Shown: positions 8,978 through 18,827, numbered from the stretch's first letter. The stretch is 64,000 bases of DNA from Chitinophaga deserti (GCF_003149455.1 NZ_QFFK01000005.1:248001-312000); one strand, 5' to 3'. The notes: a model not told the origin generated them from the sequence alone. Program-made: numbers and translations.

Positions 8978-9602
8978 ATGGATAATTATGATCGCGGCGT
9001 GTTGCCTTGCTTTGCAGGCTGTTGCACAAAACGGGTTTAAACCGGTCTCCAACCTGGAGCAGTTTAAACAACAATTTGCGCGGACTGCCCAGCAGACACA
9101 GTCGATCAAAAGTGATTTTGTGCAGGAGAAGCATCTCAGCCTGTTGTCTGACAAGATCACCAGCAAAGGTAAATTCTGGTTTAAGAAAGATAACCGTGTG
9201 CGGATGGAGTACCAGTCGCCCACCTACTATCTCATGATTATTAACGGGAAGAATGTTCGTATCAAAGATTCCCGTTCCGATAAAAGCATTTCTACCGGCG
9301 GTAATAAGCTGTTTGAACAGATCAGCCGCATAACGGCCGATTGTGTGCAGGGGAATGTGCTGAACAACAGGGATTTTACGGCTAAAGTACTGGAAAGCGA
9401 TAAGCAATACCTGCTGCAGCTGACGCCAGTTGCCAAAAGCATGAAGGAATTCTTTTCCACTATCGAGCTGCTGGTAGATAAGAAAGACCTTGGTGTAACG
9501 AAGATAGTAATGCACGAAGCCTCTGGTGACCGTACTGAAATGATATTCACTAAAAAAGAACTGAACGCCGCTATTCCGGATGAGATGTTTGCTGTTAAAT
9601 AG
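8970..9602 (+). CDS. LolA-like outer-membrane lipoprotein carrier
   Basis: A signal peptide (MRRWIIMIAACCLALQAVAQ) leads into a LolA/LolB-like half-barrel: FARTAQQTQSIKSDFVQEKHLSLLSDKITSKGKFWFKKDNRVRMEY, then SPTYYLMIINGKNVRIKD. The family shuttles hydrophobic acyl-bearing molecules across the periplasm. Aryl polyene clusters encode such a protein next to an MMPL exporter, and here it probably carries the pigment from that exporter to the outer membrane. The length of 210 residues is normal. Its end overlaps the following lipoprotein gene by 23 bases, so the two are probably made together. Confidence 0.87.
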   Translation: MRRWIIMIAACCLALQAVAQNGFKPVSNLEQFKQQFARTAQQTQSIKSDFVQEKHLSLLSDKITSKGKFWFKKDNRVRMEYQSPTYYLMIINGKNVRIKDSRSDKSISTGGNKLFEQISRITADCVQGNVLNNRDFTAKVLESDKQYLLQLTPVAKSMKEFFSTIELLVDKKDLGVTKIVMHEASGDRTEMIFTKKELNAAIPDEMFAVK

Positions 9603-10203
9603 CTTGCTGCTGCTGGGCCTCGCGTCCTGCAGTTCGGCCTACAAAGGGCTGCAGCGCACGGAAGGCGATGCGGGAGCCTGTCTGCAACGGTTTCGGCCGC
9701 AGATAGATTCCCCGGTTTTGTATAGCACCCAGGTGGATGTTCTGCAGCACCATTTATCCGGACTATTGTATTTCAGGCCAATGGATAACGGAAGCATGCG
9801 GGTGTTGTTTATGAGTGAAATGGGAATGAAGTTCTTCGATTTCGAGTTTACCAAAGGCGGAGAGTTCATTAAGCATTACATGTTGCCGAAAATGGATAAG
9901 AAAGCAGTGGTAAAAACGCTGCGGAAGGATTTTGATATGGTGCTCATGCGCCGCGATCCTGCAACGGCAGTCACATACACCTGGAACGGACTCCGTTATA
10001 CCGCATTCAGCCTGCCGAAAGGGAAGATTTATTATATCACAGATGAGGCATGTACGGAACTGGTGCGTGTGGAAAATGGATCTCGCCGCAAGCCTGTGGT
10101 GGAAGCCACACTCCGGGCATACCGTAATGGCGTGCCGGATAGTATCGATATCAGGCATCATGCCGTCAAATTCAACATTTCATTACAACGCGTAGAAAAA
10201 TAA
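9580..10203 (+). CDS. Lipoprotein, possible outer-membrane acceptor of the pigment
   Basis: The 207-residue protein has a lipoprotein signal with lipobox LASC (Cys17). The body contains HHLSGLLYFRPMDNGSMRVLFMSEMGMKFFDFEFTKGGEF, a beta-rich pattern like LolB or the DUF3261 lipoproteins of aryl polyene clusters. Coupled to the LolA-like gene, it may be the outer-membrane acceptor that takes the polyene from the carrier. The DUF3261 resemblance is from memory of the family pattern and would need a profile search. Its stop shares one base with the next start (TAATG). Confidence 0.7.
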   Translation: MRCLLLNSLLLLGLASCSSAYKGLQRTEGDAGACLQRFRPQIDSPVLYSTQVDVLQHHLSGLLYFRPMDNGSMRVLFMSEMGMKFFDFEFTKGGEFIKHYMLPKMDKKAVVKTLRKDFDMVLMRRDPATAVTYTWNGLRYTAFSLPKGKIYYITDEACTELVRVENGSRRKPVVEATLRAYRNGVPDSIDIRHHAVKFNISLQRVEK

Positions 10204-10565
10204 TGTTAGCAGGAAAATTTTATACCGTGGTTTCGCAGGAACAGCCTGCAGAACAATCCGTTCACACACAGATTGAGTGGAACGGAGCGCATCCAATTTT
10301 TGAAGGCCATTTCCCCGGACAGCCTGTGGTGCCGGGTGTGTGCCAGATGCAAACCATTCAGGAGCTGCTTTCCGCTTCCATCGGGAAAAAACTGATGGTG
10401 GAAAAAGTGGGCAATATGAAGTTCCTCAATATGATCGACCCCCGCGTTAACCCGCAGGTGACCGTGGAAATCAGTTATACGGTGGAAGAAGGAGGATATA
10501 AAACGACAGCGGTCATCAAACATGAAGGCACCACTTTCCTGAAGTTTCAGGGACGGTTTAAGTAA
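10203..10565 (+). CDS. 3-hydroxyacyl-ACP dehydratase, FabZ-like
   Basis: The 120-residue hot-dog protein has the FabZ-type catalytic segment HPIFEGHFPGQPVVPGVCQMQ, in which the His of GHFPG is the general base. The usual Glu/Asp on the central helix appears to be Gln (CQMQTIQEL), as in several ApeI-like dehydratases. Together with the dehydratase at the left edge it would install the conjugated double bonds, one per elongation round. Two dehydratases that act as a pair are known from aryl polyene synthesis. It lies two bases before the glycosyltransferase-like gene. Confidence 0.87.
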   Translation: MLAGKFYTVVSQEQPAEQSVHTQIEWNGAHPIFEGHFPGQPVVPGVCQMQTIQELLSASIGKKLMVEKVGNMKFLNMIDPRVNPQVTVEISYTVEEGGYKTTAVIKHEGTTFLKFQGRFK

Positions 10566-10567
10566 TA

Positions 10568-11767
10568 ATGGAGCAGCAAGGCACATACGATTTACAGTTC
10601 AGGGAACGCAATGTTTGCGTGCTGATACCCACCTACAACAACGCAGGCACTCTCGGGGCCGTGCTGGAACAGGTGCTGAAGTACACGCAACAGGTGATTG
10701 TAGTGAACGACGGGTCTACTGACCATACTGCTGCCGTGCTGGAGCAATTCCCGCAGGTAAACGTATTGTCTTACCTGCCCAATCGCGGCAAAGGCATCGC
10801 GCTGCGGCGGGGATTCCGGTATGCTACTGAACAGGGTTATGATTTCGCTATCACCATGGATGCAGACGGACAGCATTACGCCAGCGACCTCATCACTTTC
10901 CTTGAAAAGGCCGACCGCAGCGATCCGGCTATTCTCATTGGTGCGCGTAACCTGCACCAGGAAAACATGCCCGGGAAAAACACCTTTGCCAACAAGTTTT
11001 CCAATTTCTGGTTTTACGTGGAAACCGGGCTGAAAGGGCCCGATACGCAGTCGGGGTACCGGCTGTATCCGCTTTTTGCTATGAAAGGGATGCGTTTTGC
11101 CTGTACGAAGTATGAGTTTGAGATCGAAGTACTGGTACGCAGCAGCTGGAAGGGTATCCGGATAGGATGGGAGCCGGTGGGCGTGTATTATCCTCCTGCA
11201 GAAGAACGGGTTTCGCATTTCAGGCCATTCCGCGATTTTTCCCGGATCAGCGTGCTGAATACAGTATTAGTAACGATCGCGTTTTTGTATATACACCCCC
11301 GCAATTTCTTACGGTTCATTTTTTCGAAAGACGGGTTGCGGTACATCTGGCGGGAGCAATTGCTGGCTGCCGGTGAAAGCAATGGGAGAAAGGCTGCCTC
11401 GGTAGGGTTTGGCGTGTTTATGGGGATTTTCCCGGTATGGGGCTTTCAGATGCTTATTGCCGTGGTGATCGCCGCTTTGCTGCGGCTGAATAAAGCCCTG
11501 GTGCTTATCTCATCCAACATCAGTATCCCGCCTATGATCCCCTTCATACTGCTGGGGAGTATGTTTATGGGGCGCTTTTTTGTGGCGGAAGACACTACCT
11601 GGCTGATTTTCAGTAAAAACATTACGTTCGAAGATGTGCAACAGCATCTTTTTCAATACATAACGGGCAGTATTACGCTGGCCGGGGTAGCGGGGCTGGT
11701 AGCAGGACTCGTTACCTATGCAGCGTTATCGGTATTCCGGCGAAAGCGGGCCGCGGCGCAAACCTAA
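10568..11767 (+). CDS. GT2 glycosyltransferase fused to DUF2062 membrane domain
   Basis: Residues about 15-240 form a family 2 glycosyltransferase of the dolichol-phosphate mannosyltransferase type: LIPTYNNAGTL, VVNDGSTDHT near residue 42, and TMDADGQH near 95 for nucleotide-sugar and metal binding. From about residue 265 a DUF2062 domain follows, with several membrane helices (FGVFMGIFPVWGFQMLIAVVIAALL, IPPMIPFILLGSMFMG). It probably glycosylates a lipid or the pigment at the inner membrane. GT2 genes occur in aryl polyene clusters. The fusion to DUF2062 is known in Bacteroidetes. The gene is 10 bases before the exporter. Confidence 0.88.
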   Translation: MEQQGTYDLQFRERNVCVLIPTYNNAGTLGAVLEQVLKYTQQVIVVNDGSTDHTAAVLEQFPQVNVLSYLPNRGKGIALRRGFRYATEQGYDFAITMDADGQHYASDLITFLEKADRSDPAILIGARNLHQENMPGKNTFANKFSNFWFYVETGLKGPDTQSGYRLYPLFAMKGMRFACTKYEFEIEVLVRSSWKGIRIGWEPVGVYYPPAEERVSHFRPFRDFSRISVLNTVLVTIAFLYIHPRNFLRFIFSKDGLRYIWREQLLAAGESNGRKAASVGFGVFMGIFPVWGFQMLIAVVIAALLRLNKALVLISSNISIPPMIPFILLGSMFMGRFFVAEDTTWLIFSKNITFEDVQQHLFQYITGSITLAGVAGLVAGLVTYAALSVFRRKRAAAQT

Positions 11768-11776
11768 AAATGATTC

Positions 11777-14700
11777 ATGGGCACCTTTTTTATATCGATC
11801 TACAATTTCTTTAACGCCCGTAAATGGCTGCTCTGGCTGTTTACGGCTTTCCTTTTTTTATCAGCCGGCTTCTTTGCCTCAAAAGTGAAGCTGGAAGAAG
11901 ATATTACGCGTATCCTGCCGCAGGATCCCAAGATCGACCGTCTCAACCAGTTCCTCCGCAATTCCAAATTCGCGGATAAACTGGCGGTGATCATTTCGCA
12001 GAAAGACAGTACCGCAACCGCCAATCCCGACAGTCTTACCCTCGCCGCGGAACAACTTTACACCGGGCTGCAACAACCGGCTATTGGCCAGTACATCACT
12101 ACGGTAACAGGCAAAATGGAAGATACGCTCCTGTTCAGCCTGCTGGGCCGGGTTCAGGCCAACCTGCCTTTGTTCCTAGAAGAAAAAGATTACAAAACAC
12201 TGGATTCACTTGTGATGCCTGCCCGTGTGGCCGGTACCATGGAATCGAATTACAATACCCTGATCTCTCCGGCGGGCATGGTATTGAAGAAGTCCATTGC
12301 CGCAGACCCGCTGGGTATTACCTGGATCGGGATGAAGAAGCTGCAACAGCTCCAGGCCGATGACGCCTGGACGCTCTACGACGGCTACCTCATGAGCAAA
12401 GACCAGCGCAATATCCTGGTTCTCATTACTCCGAAAAATAGTCCCAATAAAACTGACATCAATAAGCGGTTCCTCGGTGAGCTGGATGTGCTGATAGATT
12501 CCGTTTCCACTGCCAACCCTTCCGCTTCAATCACTTACTTCGGGGCAACGGCCGTGGCAGTGGGGAATGCAGTGCAGCTCCGGCAGGACACGATGCTCAC
12601 TCAGGGCATTACCGTACTGTTGCTCATCGTACTTATCGCCGTATTTTTCCGGCGGAAGCGTGCACCACTGCTGGTAATGATGCCTGTGGTGTTCGGGGGG
12701 CTTTTCTCCCTCGCAATGGTTTGGTGGATACAGGGTGGCATTTCAGTGATTGCACTGGGTGCGGGCTGTGTGGTATTGGGAGTAGCGGTGAATTATTCTC
12801 TTCACGTTTTCAACCATTACCGGCATCTGCCAGACATCCGACTTGTACTGAAAGATCTTGCCATGCCCATGACGGTGGGCAGCTTCACAACAGTTGGCGG
12901 CTTCTTCTGCCTGCAATTTGTGAAATCGCCCATGTTGCAGGACGTTGGTCTTTTTGCTGCCTTCAGCCTCATTGGAGCGTCCCTGTTTTCGCTTATCATT
13001 CTCCCGCATTTTATCGTATTGGGCAAGGCGCCTGCGAAGGATGTGCATGTTAAGCATAATATCATCGACCGTCTTTCCGGGTGGCGTCCCGAGCGCAATA
13101 AATGGCTGGTATACGGGATACTGGCGCTTACCGTAGTTTTCTTCTTCACAGCACAGCGCGTCCGTTTCGAGAGCGATATGATGAAGATGAACTTCATGCC
13201 CGGCAAACTGAAGGAAGCAGAAGCAAAGCTCAACCGCCTCAATGATTATACCGCGCAAACAGTGTACATGCTTTCCGAAGGCGCCAGTCTTAACGAGGCC
13301 CTCGAAAGGCGTGCGGCGGCAGATACTGCGTTAAGCAGGCTCCTGGCTGGTGGTGCGCTGAAGAAGGCAAGCGGGCCGGGCGGACTGCTACTCTCCGAAG
13401 CTGAGCAAAAAGAACGCATCGATCGCTGGAAACAATACTGGACACCGCAAGCCATAACCTCCGTCATGACATCATTAAGGCAGGAAGGAGCGAAATACGG
13501 CTTCAAACCGGAAGCATTCAGCAGGTTCCAGGAACTGATCTCTCAGGAGTATTCCGTTACCACTCCCGAAACCTCACCCCTGATGGACCTCCCTGCTGTC
13601 AGCGACTTTGTAACACTGCAAAACGGAAGCGCTTCGCTGTCAGGTATTTTAAAAGTAGACCCCTCACGTAAGGAAGAAGTATATGCAGCACTCGATGCAT
13701 TGCCCGGTACAGCGGTAATTGATAAGCAATACACAGCCAACCGGCTGGCCGTCATCATCCGGGATGAGTTCAATACAATCGCCTGGATGACTTCTGCACT
13801 TGTATTCTTTGCCCTCCTGTTGTCTTACGGACGAATAGAACTGGCACTGATCACGTTCATTCCCATGGCTATCAGCTGGGTATGGATACTGGGGATTATG
13901 GGGATGTTTGGGATACCATTTAATATCGTTAATATCATCCTTTCCACCTTCATATTCGGTTTAGGGGATGATTACAGCATCTTTACCATGGATGGACTGC
14001 TGCAGGAGTATAAAACCGGCAGCAAACATCTTCCGTCTTTCAAATCATCCATATTTTTCTCTGCTATAACTACCATATTGGGGCTGGGCGTACTCATCTT
14101 CGCACAGCATCCTTCCCTGAAATCTATTGCACTGATTGCCGTGATAGGTATCTTATGCGTAGTGGTTACTTCACAGGTTCTCATTCCTTTCTTCTTCAAT
14201 TTCCTGATTACGAACCGCGTCAGTAAAAATCAGCGCCCGCCGTGGACGCTCTGGAGCTGGTCGAAGTCAATGTTTTCTTTCATCTACTTCGCGTTTGGCG
14301 CATTGGTGCTTACGATGATCGGAACCATCATTATCAGATGGAATCCGTTCAATAAAGAAAAGGGTAAAAAGATATATCATAAACTGCTTTCGAAATGTAC
14401 ATGGAGTGTTCTGCATGTAATGGGGAATACGAAGAAGGTGACGATGAATGAAGCGAAGGAGGATTTTATAAAGCCTGCCGTCATCATCAGCAACCATCAA
14501 TCGTTCCTCGATATCCTCATGTCTACGTCCATGCATCCGAATGTGGTGCTGCTTACGAACCAATGGGTATACAATTCCCCTGTGTTCGGGCAGGTCGTGA
14601 AAATGGCGGATTACTATCCCGTTGCGGAAGGTGCGGAGGAGGGTATTGATCACCTGCGTAACCGTGTGGAGCATGGTTATTCCATTGTAGTGTACCCCGA

Positions 14701-15646
14701 AGGCACGCGCTCGAAGGATACGAGTATCAAACGCTTCCACAAGGGCGCGTTTTACCTGGCGGAAGAACTGAAGCTCGATATTATACCTGCTGTGATCCAT
14801 GGAACTGCCTATTGCATGTCTAAAGGAGATTTCCTGTTGAAAGACGGTACCATGACAATGCAGATACTCCCACGCATTAAGTATGGGGATCCTGCATGGG
14901 GGGAGGGGTATGCTGCCCGCACCAAATCAGTTAGCCGGTATTTCCGCGAAGCATACCGCCAGCTGGCCGAATCTATCGAAACACCAGCCTATTACCGCGA
15001 ACAGCTCATCTATCAGTATATTTACAAAGGCCCCGTGCTGGAATGGTATATGCGCATCAAAACTAAGATGGAGCGCAATTACGAAGATTTCCACCGGGTG
15101 TTGCCTGAAAAAGGAGATATCATGGACATTGGCTGCGGATACGGATTTATGAGTTATATGCTTCATTTTGTAGCACCGGGTCGCAATATGCTCGGGGTAG
15201 ATTATGACGCAGATAAAATTGCCGTGGCGCAACATAGCTACATCCGTAACGAACAGGTACAGTTCCGCGCGGCCGATATCACACAATACGAAATTCCGGA
15301 AAAAGACGCCTACGTGATGCTGGATGTACTGCACTATCTGCAGCCGGATCAGCAGGCGGATCTCATCCGCAGGTGTATGGACAAAATCCGGCCCGGTGGC
15401 ATCATCATCGTGCGCGATGGCGACTCCGCAATGGAAAAGAAACACCGTGGTACAAAGCTGACCGAATTATTCAGCACGCGCCTGCTCGGGTTCAATAAAA
15501 CTGCCAATCATCCCTTATCCTTCTTTTCATCCGCTACCCTGCGCCAAACTGTGGAAAGCCATGGCGGTACCATGGAACGGATCGATCAGACGAAATTTAC
15601 CTCCAATGTTGTTTTCATCATCAGAAAGTGTGAAGCGAATGCATAA
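11777..15646 (+). CDS. MMPL/RND exporter fused to PlsC acyltransferase and methyltransferase
   Basis: A 1289-residue three-part protein. Residues about 1-830 are an MMPL/RND exporter with two sets of membrane helices around large periplasmic loops (first helix near 17-33; helix clusters near 275-400 and 660-830). Residues about 890-1080 are a lysophospholipid-type acyltransferase with the HX4D motif NHQSFLD (His907, Asp912) and YPEGTRS near 975. Residues about 1100-1285 are a SAM methyltransferase with MDIGCGYGFM near 1116 and a VDYD acidic loop. In aryl polyene clusters these functions are separate genes, so one chain here would couple export, acylation and methylation. The end overlaps the next gene by 8 bases. 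No frameshift is seen. Confidence 0.9.
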   Translation: MGTFFISIYNFFNARKWLLWLFTAFLFLSAGFFASKVKLEEDITRILPQDPKIDRLNQFLRNSKFADKLAVIISQKDSTATANPDSLTLAAEQLYTGLQQPAIGQYITTVTGKMEDTLLFSLLGRVQANLPLFLEEKDYKTLDSLVMPARVAGTMESNYNTLISPAGMVLKKSIAADPLGITWIGMKKLQQLQADDAWTLYDGYLMSKDQRNILVLITPKNSPNKTDINKRFLGELDVLIDSVSTANPSASITYFGATAVAVGNAVQLRQDTMLTQGITVLLLIVLIAVFFRRKRAPLLVMMPVVFGGLFSLAMVWWIQGGISVIALGAGCVVLGVAVNYSLHVFNHYRHLPDIRLVLKDLAMPMTVGSFTTVGGFFCLQFVKSPMLQDVGLFAAFSLIGASLFSLIILPHFIVLGKAPAKDVHVKHNIIDRLSGWRPERNKWLVYGILALTVVFFFTAQRVRFESDMMKMNFMPGKLKEAEAKLNRLNDYTAQTVYMLSEGASLNEALERRAAADTALSRLLAGGALKKASGPGGLLLSEAEQKERIDRWKQYWTPQAITSVMTSLRQEGAKYGFKPEAFSRFQELISQEYSVTTPETSPLMDLPAVSDFVTLQNGSASLSGILKVDPSRKEEVYAALDALPGTAVIDKQYTANRLAVIIRDEFNTIAWMTSALVFFALLLSYGRIELALITFIPMAISWVWILGIMGMFGIPFNIVNIILSTFIFGLGDDYSIFTMDGLLQEYKTGSKHLPSFKSSIFFSAITTILGLGVLIFAQHPSLKSIALIAVIGILCVVVTSQVLIPFFFNFLITNRVSKNQRPPWTLWSWSKSMFSFIYFAFGALVLTMIGTIIIRWNPFNKEKGKKIYHKLLSKCTWSVLHVMGNTKKVTMNEAKEDFIKPAVIISNHQSFLDILMSTSMHPNVVLLTNQWVYNSPVFGQVVKMADYYPVAEGAEEGIDHLRNRVEHGYSIVVYPEGTRSKDTSIKRFHKGAFYLAEELKLDIIPAVIHGTAYCMSKGDFLLKDGTMTMQILPRIKYGDPAWGEGYAARTKSVSRYFREAYRQLAESIETPAYYREQLIYQYIYKGPVLEWYMRIKTKMERNYEDFHRVLPEKGDIMDIGCGYGFMSYMLHFVAPGRNMLGVDYDADKIAVAQHSYIRNEQVQFRAADITQYEIPEKDAYVMLDVLHYLQPDQQADLIRRCMDKIRPGGIIIVRDGDSAMEKKHRGTKLTELFSTRLLGFNKTANHPLSFFSSATLRQTVESHGGTMERIDQTKFTSNVVFIIRKCEANA

Positions 15647-17147
15647 CTACGATGTAGTCATAGCCGGAAGCGGTCTTGGTGGCCTGGTTTGCGGAGCGAT
15701 CCTCAGCAAGAATGGCTTCCGTGTGCTGGTGCTTGAAAAAAATAAACAGCTGGGCGGATGCCTGCAAACTTTCAGCCGCGATAAAACCATCTTCGACTCA
15801 GGCGTGCATTATGTGGGCGGACTGGAGCCGGGACAGAACCTTTACCAGGTATTCCAGTACCTCGGTATCATGGATAAACTGAAGCTGAAACGGCTGGACA
15901 TGGATTGCTTCGATCGTATCGCTTTCGCGGACGATCCTAAAGAGTATAAAATGGCGCAGGGCTACGAAGGCTTTGTGCAAAACCTGTTGCAGGACTTCCC
16001 CGGCGAAGAAAAAGCACTGCGCGAGTATTGTGACATGCTGCGGAACATCTGTGCCAAATTCCCGCTATATAACCTGCGGATGGGCGAATTCGGGGAGAAG
16101 GAAAGTGTATTGGGGATGGATGCCGCCGCCTTTATAGACGGGCTGAGCAGTAACCGCAAGCTCACACAGGTGCTGGCTGCCAATAGTTCGCTCTACGCCG
16201 GCGTGCGGGGTAAAACACCCATGTATGTACATGCCCTCGTATTGAACAGCTATATCGAAAGCTCGTGGAAATGCCTGAACGGCGGTTCACAGATCGGGAA
16301 ATGGCTCACCCGCGTAATCATGGAAAACGGCGGCACCCTGCTGAAACATAAAGAGGTGAAGCGCATCGTTGCCGAAGGGCACGAAGTGCAATACGTGGAA
16401 ACTGCCGATGGAGAAAGATATTCCGGGAAGAATTATATCTCCAACATCCACCCGGCCAATACGCTGGATATGCTGGAGAGTGATGTAATCCGGCAGGCAT
16501 ACCGCAGCCGCATCAAGAATCTGGAAAATGGAAATGGTGCGCTGATGGTTAACGCTGTGCTGAAGCCGGGTTACTTCCCGCACATGAACTACAATTTCTA
16601 TTATCATGATGTGGATGATGTATGGTGCGGGCACGACTATACCAGTGAATCGTGGCCATACAACTACTCTATGTTCATCACTCCGGATACGAAAGACCAG
16701 CGTTTTGCTAACGGACTCTCAATTCTCGCATATATGAACATCAGCGAGCTGGAGCCCTGGAAGGATACGTTTAATACAGTATTGAATGAATCATCGCGCG
16801 GTGCGGATTATGAAGCATTCAAGAAAGAGAAGGCGGAAAGATTGCTGGATGTGGTGGAGCGCCGCTTCCCCGTACTCCGGCAGTGTATCCAGAGCTATAC
16901 AGTGGCTACCCCACTTTCTTTCCGTGATTACATCGGTACTTCAGACGGATCGATGTATGGTGTGCTGAAAGACTGCAACGATCCGCTGCGTACTTTCATC
17001 AGCGCCCGCACAAAACTGAATAACCTGTTCCTTACCGGGCAGAACCTTAACCTGCACGGCATCCTGGGTGTTACTATGACTGCTCTGCTTACCTGCGGGG
17101 AATTACTGGATATGGAAAAACTTTTGCACGAGATAAACGAGGCGTAA
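15639..17147 (+). CDS. Phytoene desaturase/CrtISO-like FAD oxidoreductase
   Basis: The product begins MHNYDVVIAGSGLGGLVCGAIL, where GSGLGG (residues 10-15) binds FAD, followed by VLEKNKQLGGCLQTF, typical of carotenoid desaturases, isomerases and retinol saturases. The C-terminal NLFLTGQNLNLHGILGVTMTAL is the second FAD contact of this family. The frame is open upstream to 15561, but ATG 15639 is preferred because it starts right before the Rossmann strand and overlaps the preceding stop by 8 bases. The length of 502 residues is normal. It could desaturate, isomerise or saturate bonds of the polyene chain; which one is not visible. Confidence 0.88.
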   Translation: MHNYDVVIAGSGLGGLVCGAILSKNGFRVLVLEKNKQLGGCLQTFSRDKTIFDSGVHYVGGLEPGQNLYQVFQYLGIMDKLKLKRLDMDCFDRIAFADDPKEYKMAQGYEGFVQNLLQDFPGEEKALREYCDMLRNICAKFPLYNLRMGEFGEKESVLGMDAAAFIDGLSSNRKLTQVLAANSSLYAGVRGKTPMYVHALVLNSYIESSWKCLNGGSQIGKWLTRVIMENGGTLLKHKEVKRIVAEGHEVQYVETADGERYSGKNYISNIHPANTLDMLESDVIRQAYRSRIKNLENGNGALMVNAVLKPGYFPHMNYNFYYHDVDDVWCGHDYTSESWPYNYSMFITPDTKDQRFANGLSILAYMNISELEPWKDTFNTVLNESSRGADYEAFKKEKAERLLDVVERRFPVLRQCIQSYTVATPLSFRDYIGTSDGSMYGVLKDCNDPLRTFISARTKLNNLFLTGQNLNLHGILGVTMTALLTCGELLDMEKLLHEINEA

Positions 17148-17150
17148 ACA

Positions 17151-18827
17151 ATGGCAAAGAAGAAGAGCATCTGGAGGAGAATAGGGCGAATCCTGCTATA
17201 TATAGTTGGATTCTTTGTGCTGCTGTTTGCAGGTTTATTTATTTACCTCTGGAGTGTGGCGCGCATGCAGCCGCCAGCTGTAGCGGATCAGAGCAGCCTG
17301 CAATGGCAACGGAAGCAGCTGGATTCATCGGCGTATACACTTGGCAACAACTGGTTCCGCAAAAGTAAAAGCGGGCTGTATGAAATGTATGTGGAAGGCA
17401 AGCCTTTCGAAAGAGGGGTGGTATATGGAAAACTAGCGGAAGAACTGGTACAGCGCCAGGAAGATCATTTCGTGGAGCAAATAGGGAAGATGATCCCTTC
17501 CCGTTCGTACCAGCATTTCCTGAAATACCTCATCGGCTGGTTCAACCGGAATATGGACAAGCACGTCCCGGAAGAATATAAGGAAGAGATCTACGGTGTT
17601 TCCTTCTCAGCCTCGCCAAACTATGGATTCATCGGCACCAATTACCAGCGTATCATGAACTACCATGCCGCGCACGACATCGGGCACGCATTGCAGAACC
17701 TGGCGCTGGTGGGATGTACCTCTTTCGGTACCTGGAACGACCGGTCGGAAGACAGCTCCCTCATTATTGGCCGGAACTTCGATTTTTATGTAGGAGATAA
17801 ATTCGCGGAAGACAAGATTGTAGCCTTTTACCGCCCGGAGCAGGGCCATCCCTTTATGATGGTAACCTGGGGCGGATTTACCGGCGTGGTTTCCGGGATG
17901 AATATGAAAGGGTTGACCGTAACCATTAACGCTGCCAAAAGTGAGCTTCCTTCGGGTTCAGCCACACCGGTATCGCTGGTGGCGCGGGAAATACTGCAGT
18001 ATGCAGGTAATATTCAGGAAGCATATGCTATTGCTGCCAGAAGAAAAATGTTCGTTAGCGAATCGTTCCTCATCGGTTCCGCGGCAGACAACCGGGCGGC
18101 TATTATCGAGAAAACACCCGACAGTCTTGCTCTCTACGATCCCCGTGGCAACGAGATATCCTGCGCTAACCATTTCCAGAGCCAGTCACTCGGGGCCTCC
18201 GAAGCCAACAGGGAGCAACTTGCCGGCAGCGCTTCGCCTTACCGTTACAAACGCCTGCAGGAACTGCTGGCAAGGAACGGGAAGAACAGTGTGGCCAAAA
18301 CAGTATCTATCCTCCGCGATCAGCGCGGGCTGAATGATGCCGATATCGGGATGGGGAATGAGAAAGCCCTCAATCAACTGATCGCCCATCATGCCATCGT
18401 CTTCAAACCAAAAGAACTGAAAGTCTGGATATCCGCAGCCCCCTGGCAACTCGGGGAGTTCGTGGCATATGATCTCAATAAGGTTTTCGCCATGAAAGGC
18501 CTCTCGTCTGATCATGAAATCTGCGACAGCAGTACTATCATCCCCCGCGATTCCTTCCTGCTTACAGACAACTATCGTAAATTCACGGACTTCCGCCGCC
18601 TGAAACTCGCTGTTATGGATGGGGAGGAAATTGATGTGAAGCGCATCACTGCTGATAATCCAAACTATTATCACGCATGGGTGCTGGCAGGAGATTACCT
18701 GTTTAAACGGAAGCAGTTCAGCGAAGCGAAGCAATATTACCAGCAGGCGCTCACGAAAGAGATAGCCACCGTTCCTGAAAAGGAGCATATCCTGCGCCAG
18801 ATTGAACAATGCAATAAACTCAAATGA
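17151..18827 (+). CDS. Membrane-anchored C45-type Ntn acyltransferase/hydrolase with TPR tail
   Basis: A basic N terminus and one membrane helix (residues about 9-33) anchor a 558-residue protein. Its central part matches the C45 family (acyl-CoA:6-aminopenicillanic acid acyltransferase-like): VGCTSFGTWNDRSEDSSLIIGRNFDF, where Cys189 would become the N-terminal nucleophile after self-cleavage, then GFTGVVSGMNMKGLTVTINAA. A single TPR-like repeat ends the protein (YYHAWVLAGDYLFKRKQFSEAKQYYQQAL). These enzymes form or cleave amide and ester bonds. As flexirubins are esters of an aryl polyene acid with a dialkylresorcinol, this is a candidate for making that ester. That role is inference. Confidence 0.83.
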   Translation: MAKKKSIWRRIGRILLYIVGFFVLLFAGLFIYLWSVARMQPPAVADQSSLQWQRKQLDSSAYTLGNNWFRKSKSGLYEMYVEGKPFERGVVYGKLAEELVQRQEDHFVEQIGKMIPSRSYQHFLKYLIGWFNRNMDKHVPEEYKEEIYGVSFSASPNYGFIGTNYQRIMNYHAAHDIGHALQNLALVGCTSFGTWNDRSEDSSLIIGRNFDFYVGDKFAEDKIVAFYRPEQGHPFMMVTWGGFTGVVSGMNMKGLTVTINAAKSELPSGSATPVSLVAREILQYAGNIQEAYAIAARRKMFVSESFLIGSAADNRAAIIEKTPDSLALYDPRGNEISCANHFQSQSLGASEANREQLAGSASPYRYKRLQELLARNGKNSVAKTVSILRDQRGLNDADIGMGNEKALNQLIAHHAIVFKPKELKVWISAAPWQLGEFVAYDLNKVFAMKGLSSDHEICDSSTIIPRDSFLLTDNYRKFTDFRRLKLAVMDGEEIDVKRITADNPNYYHAWVLAGDYLFKRKQFSEAKQYYQQALTKEIATVPEKEHILRQIEQCNKLK

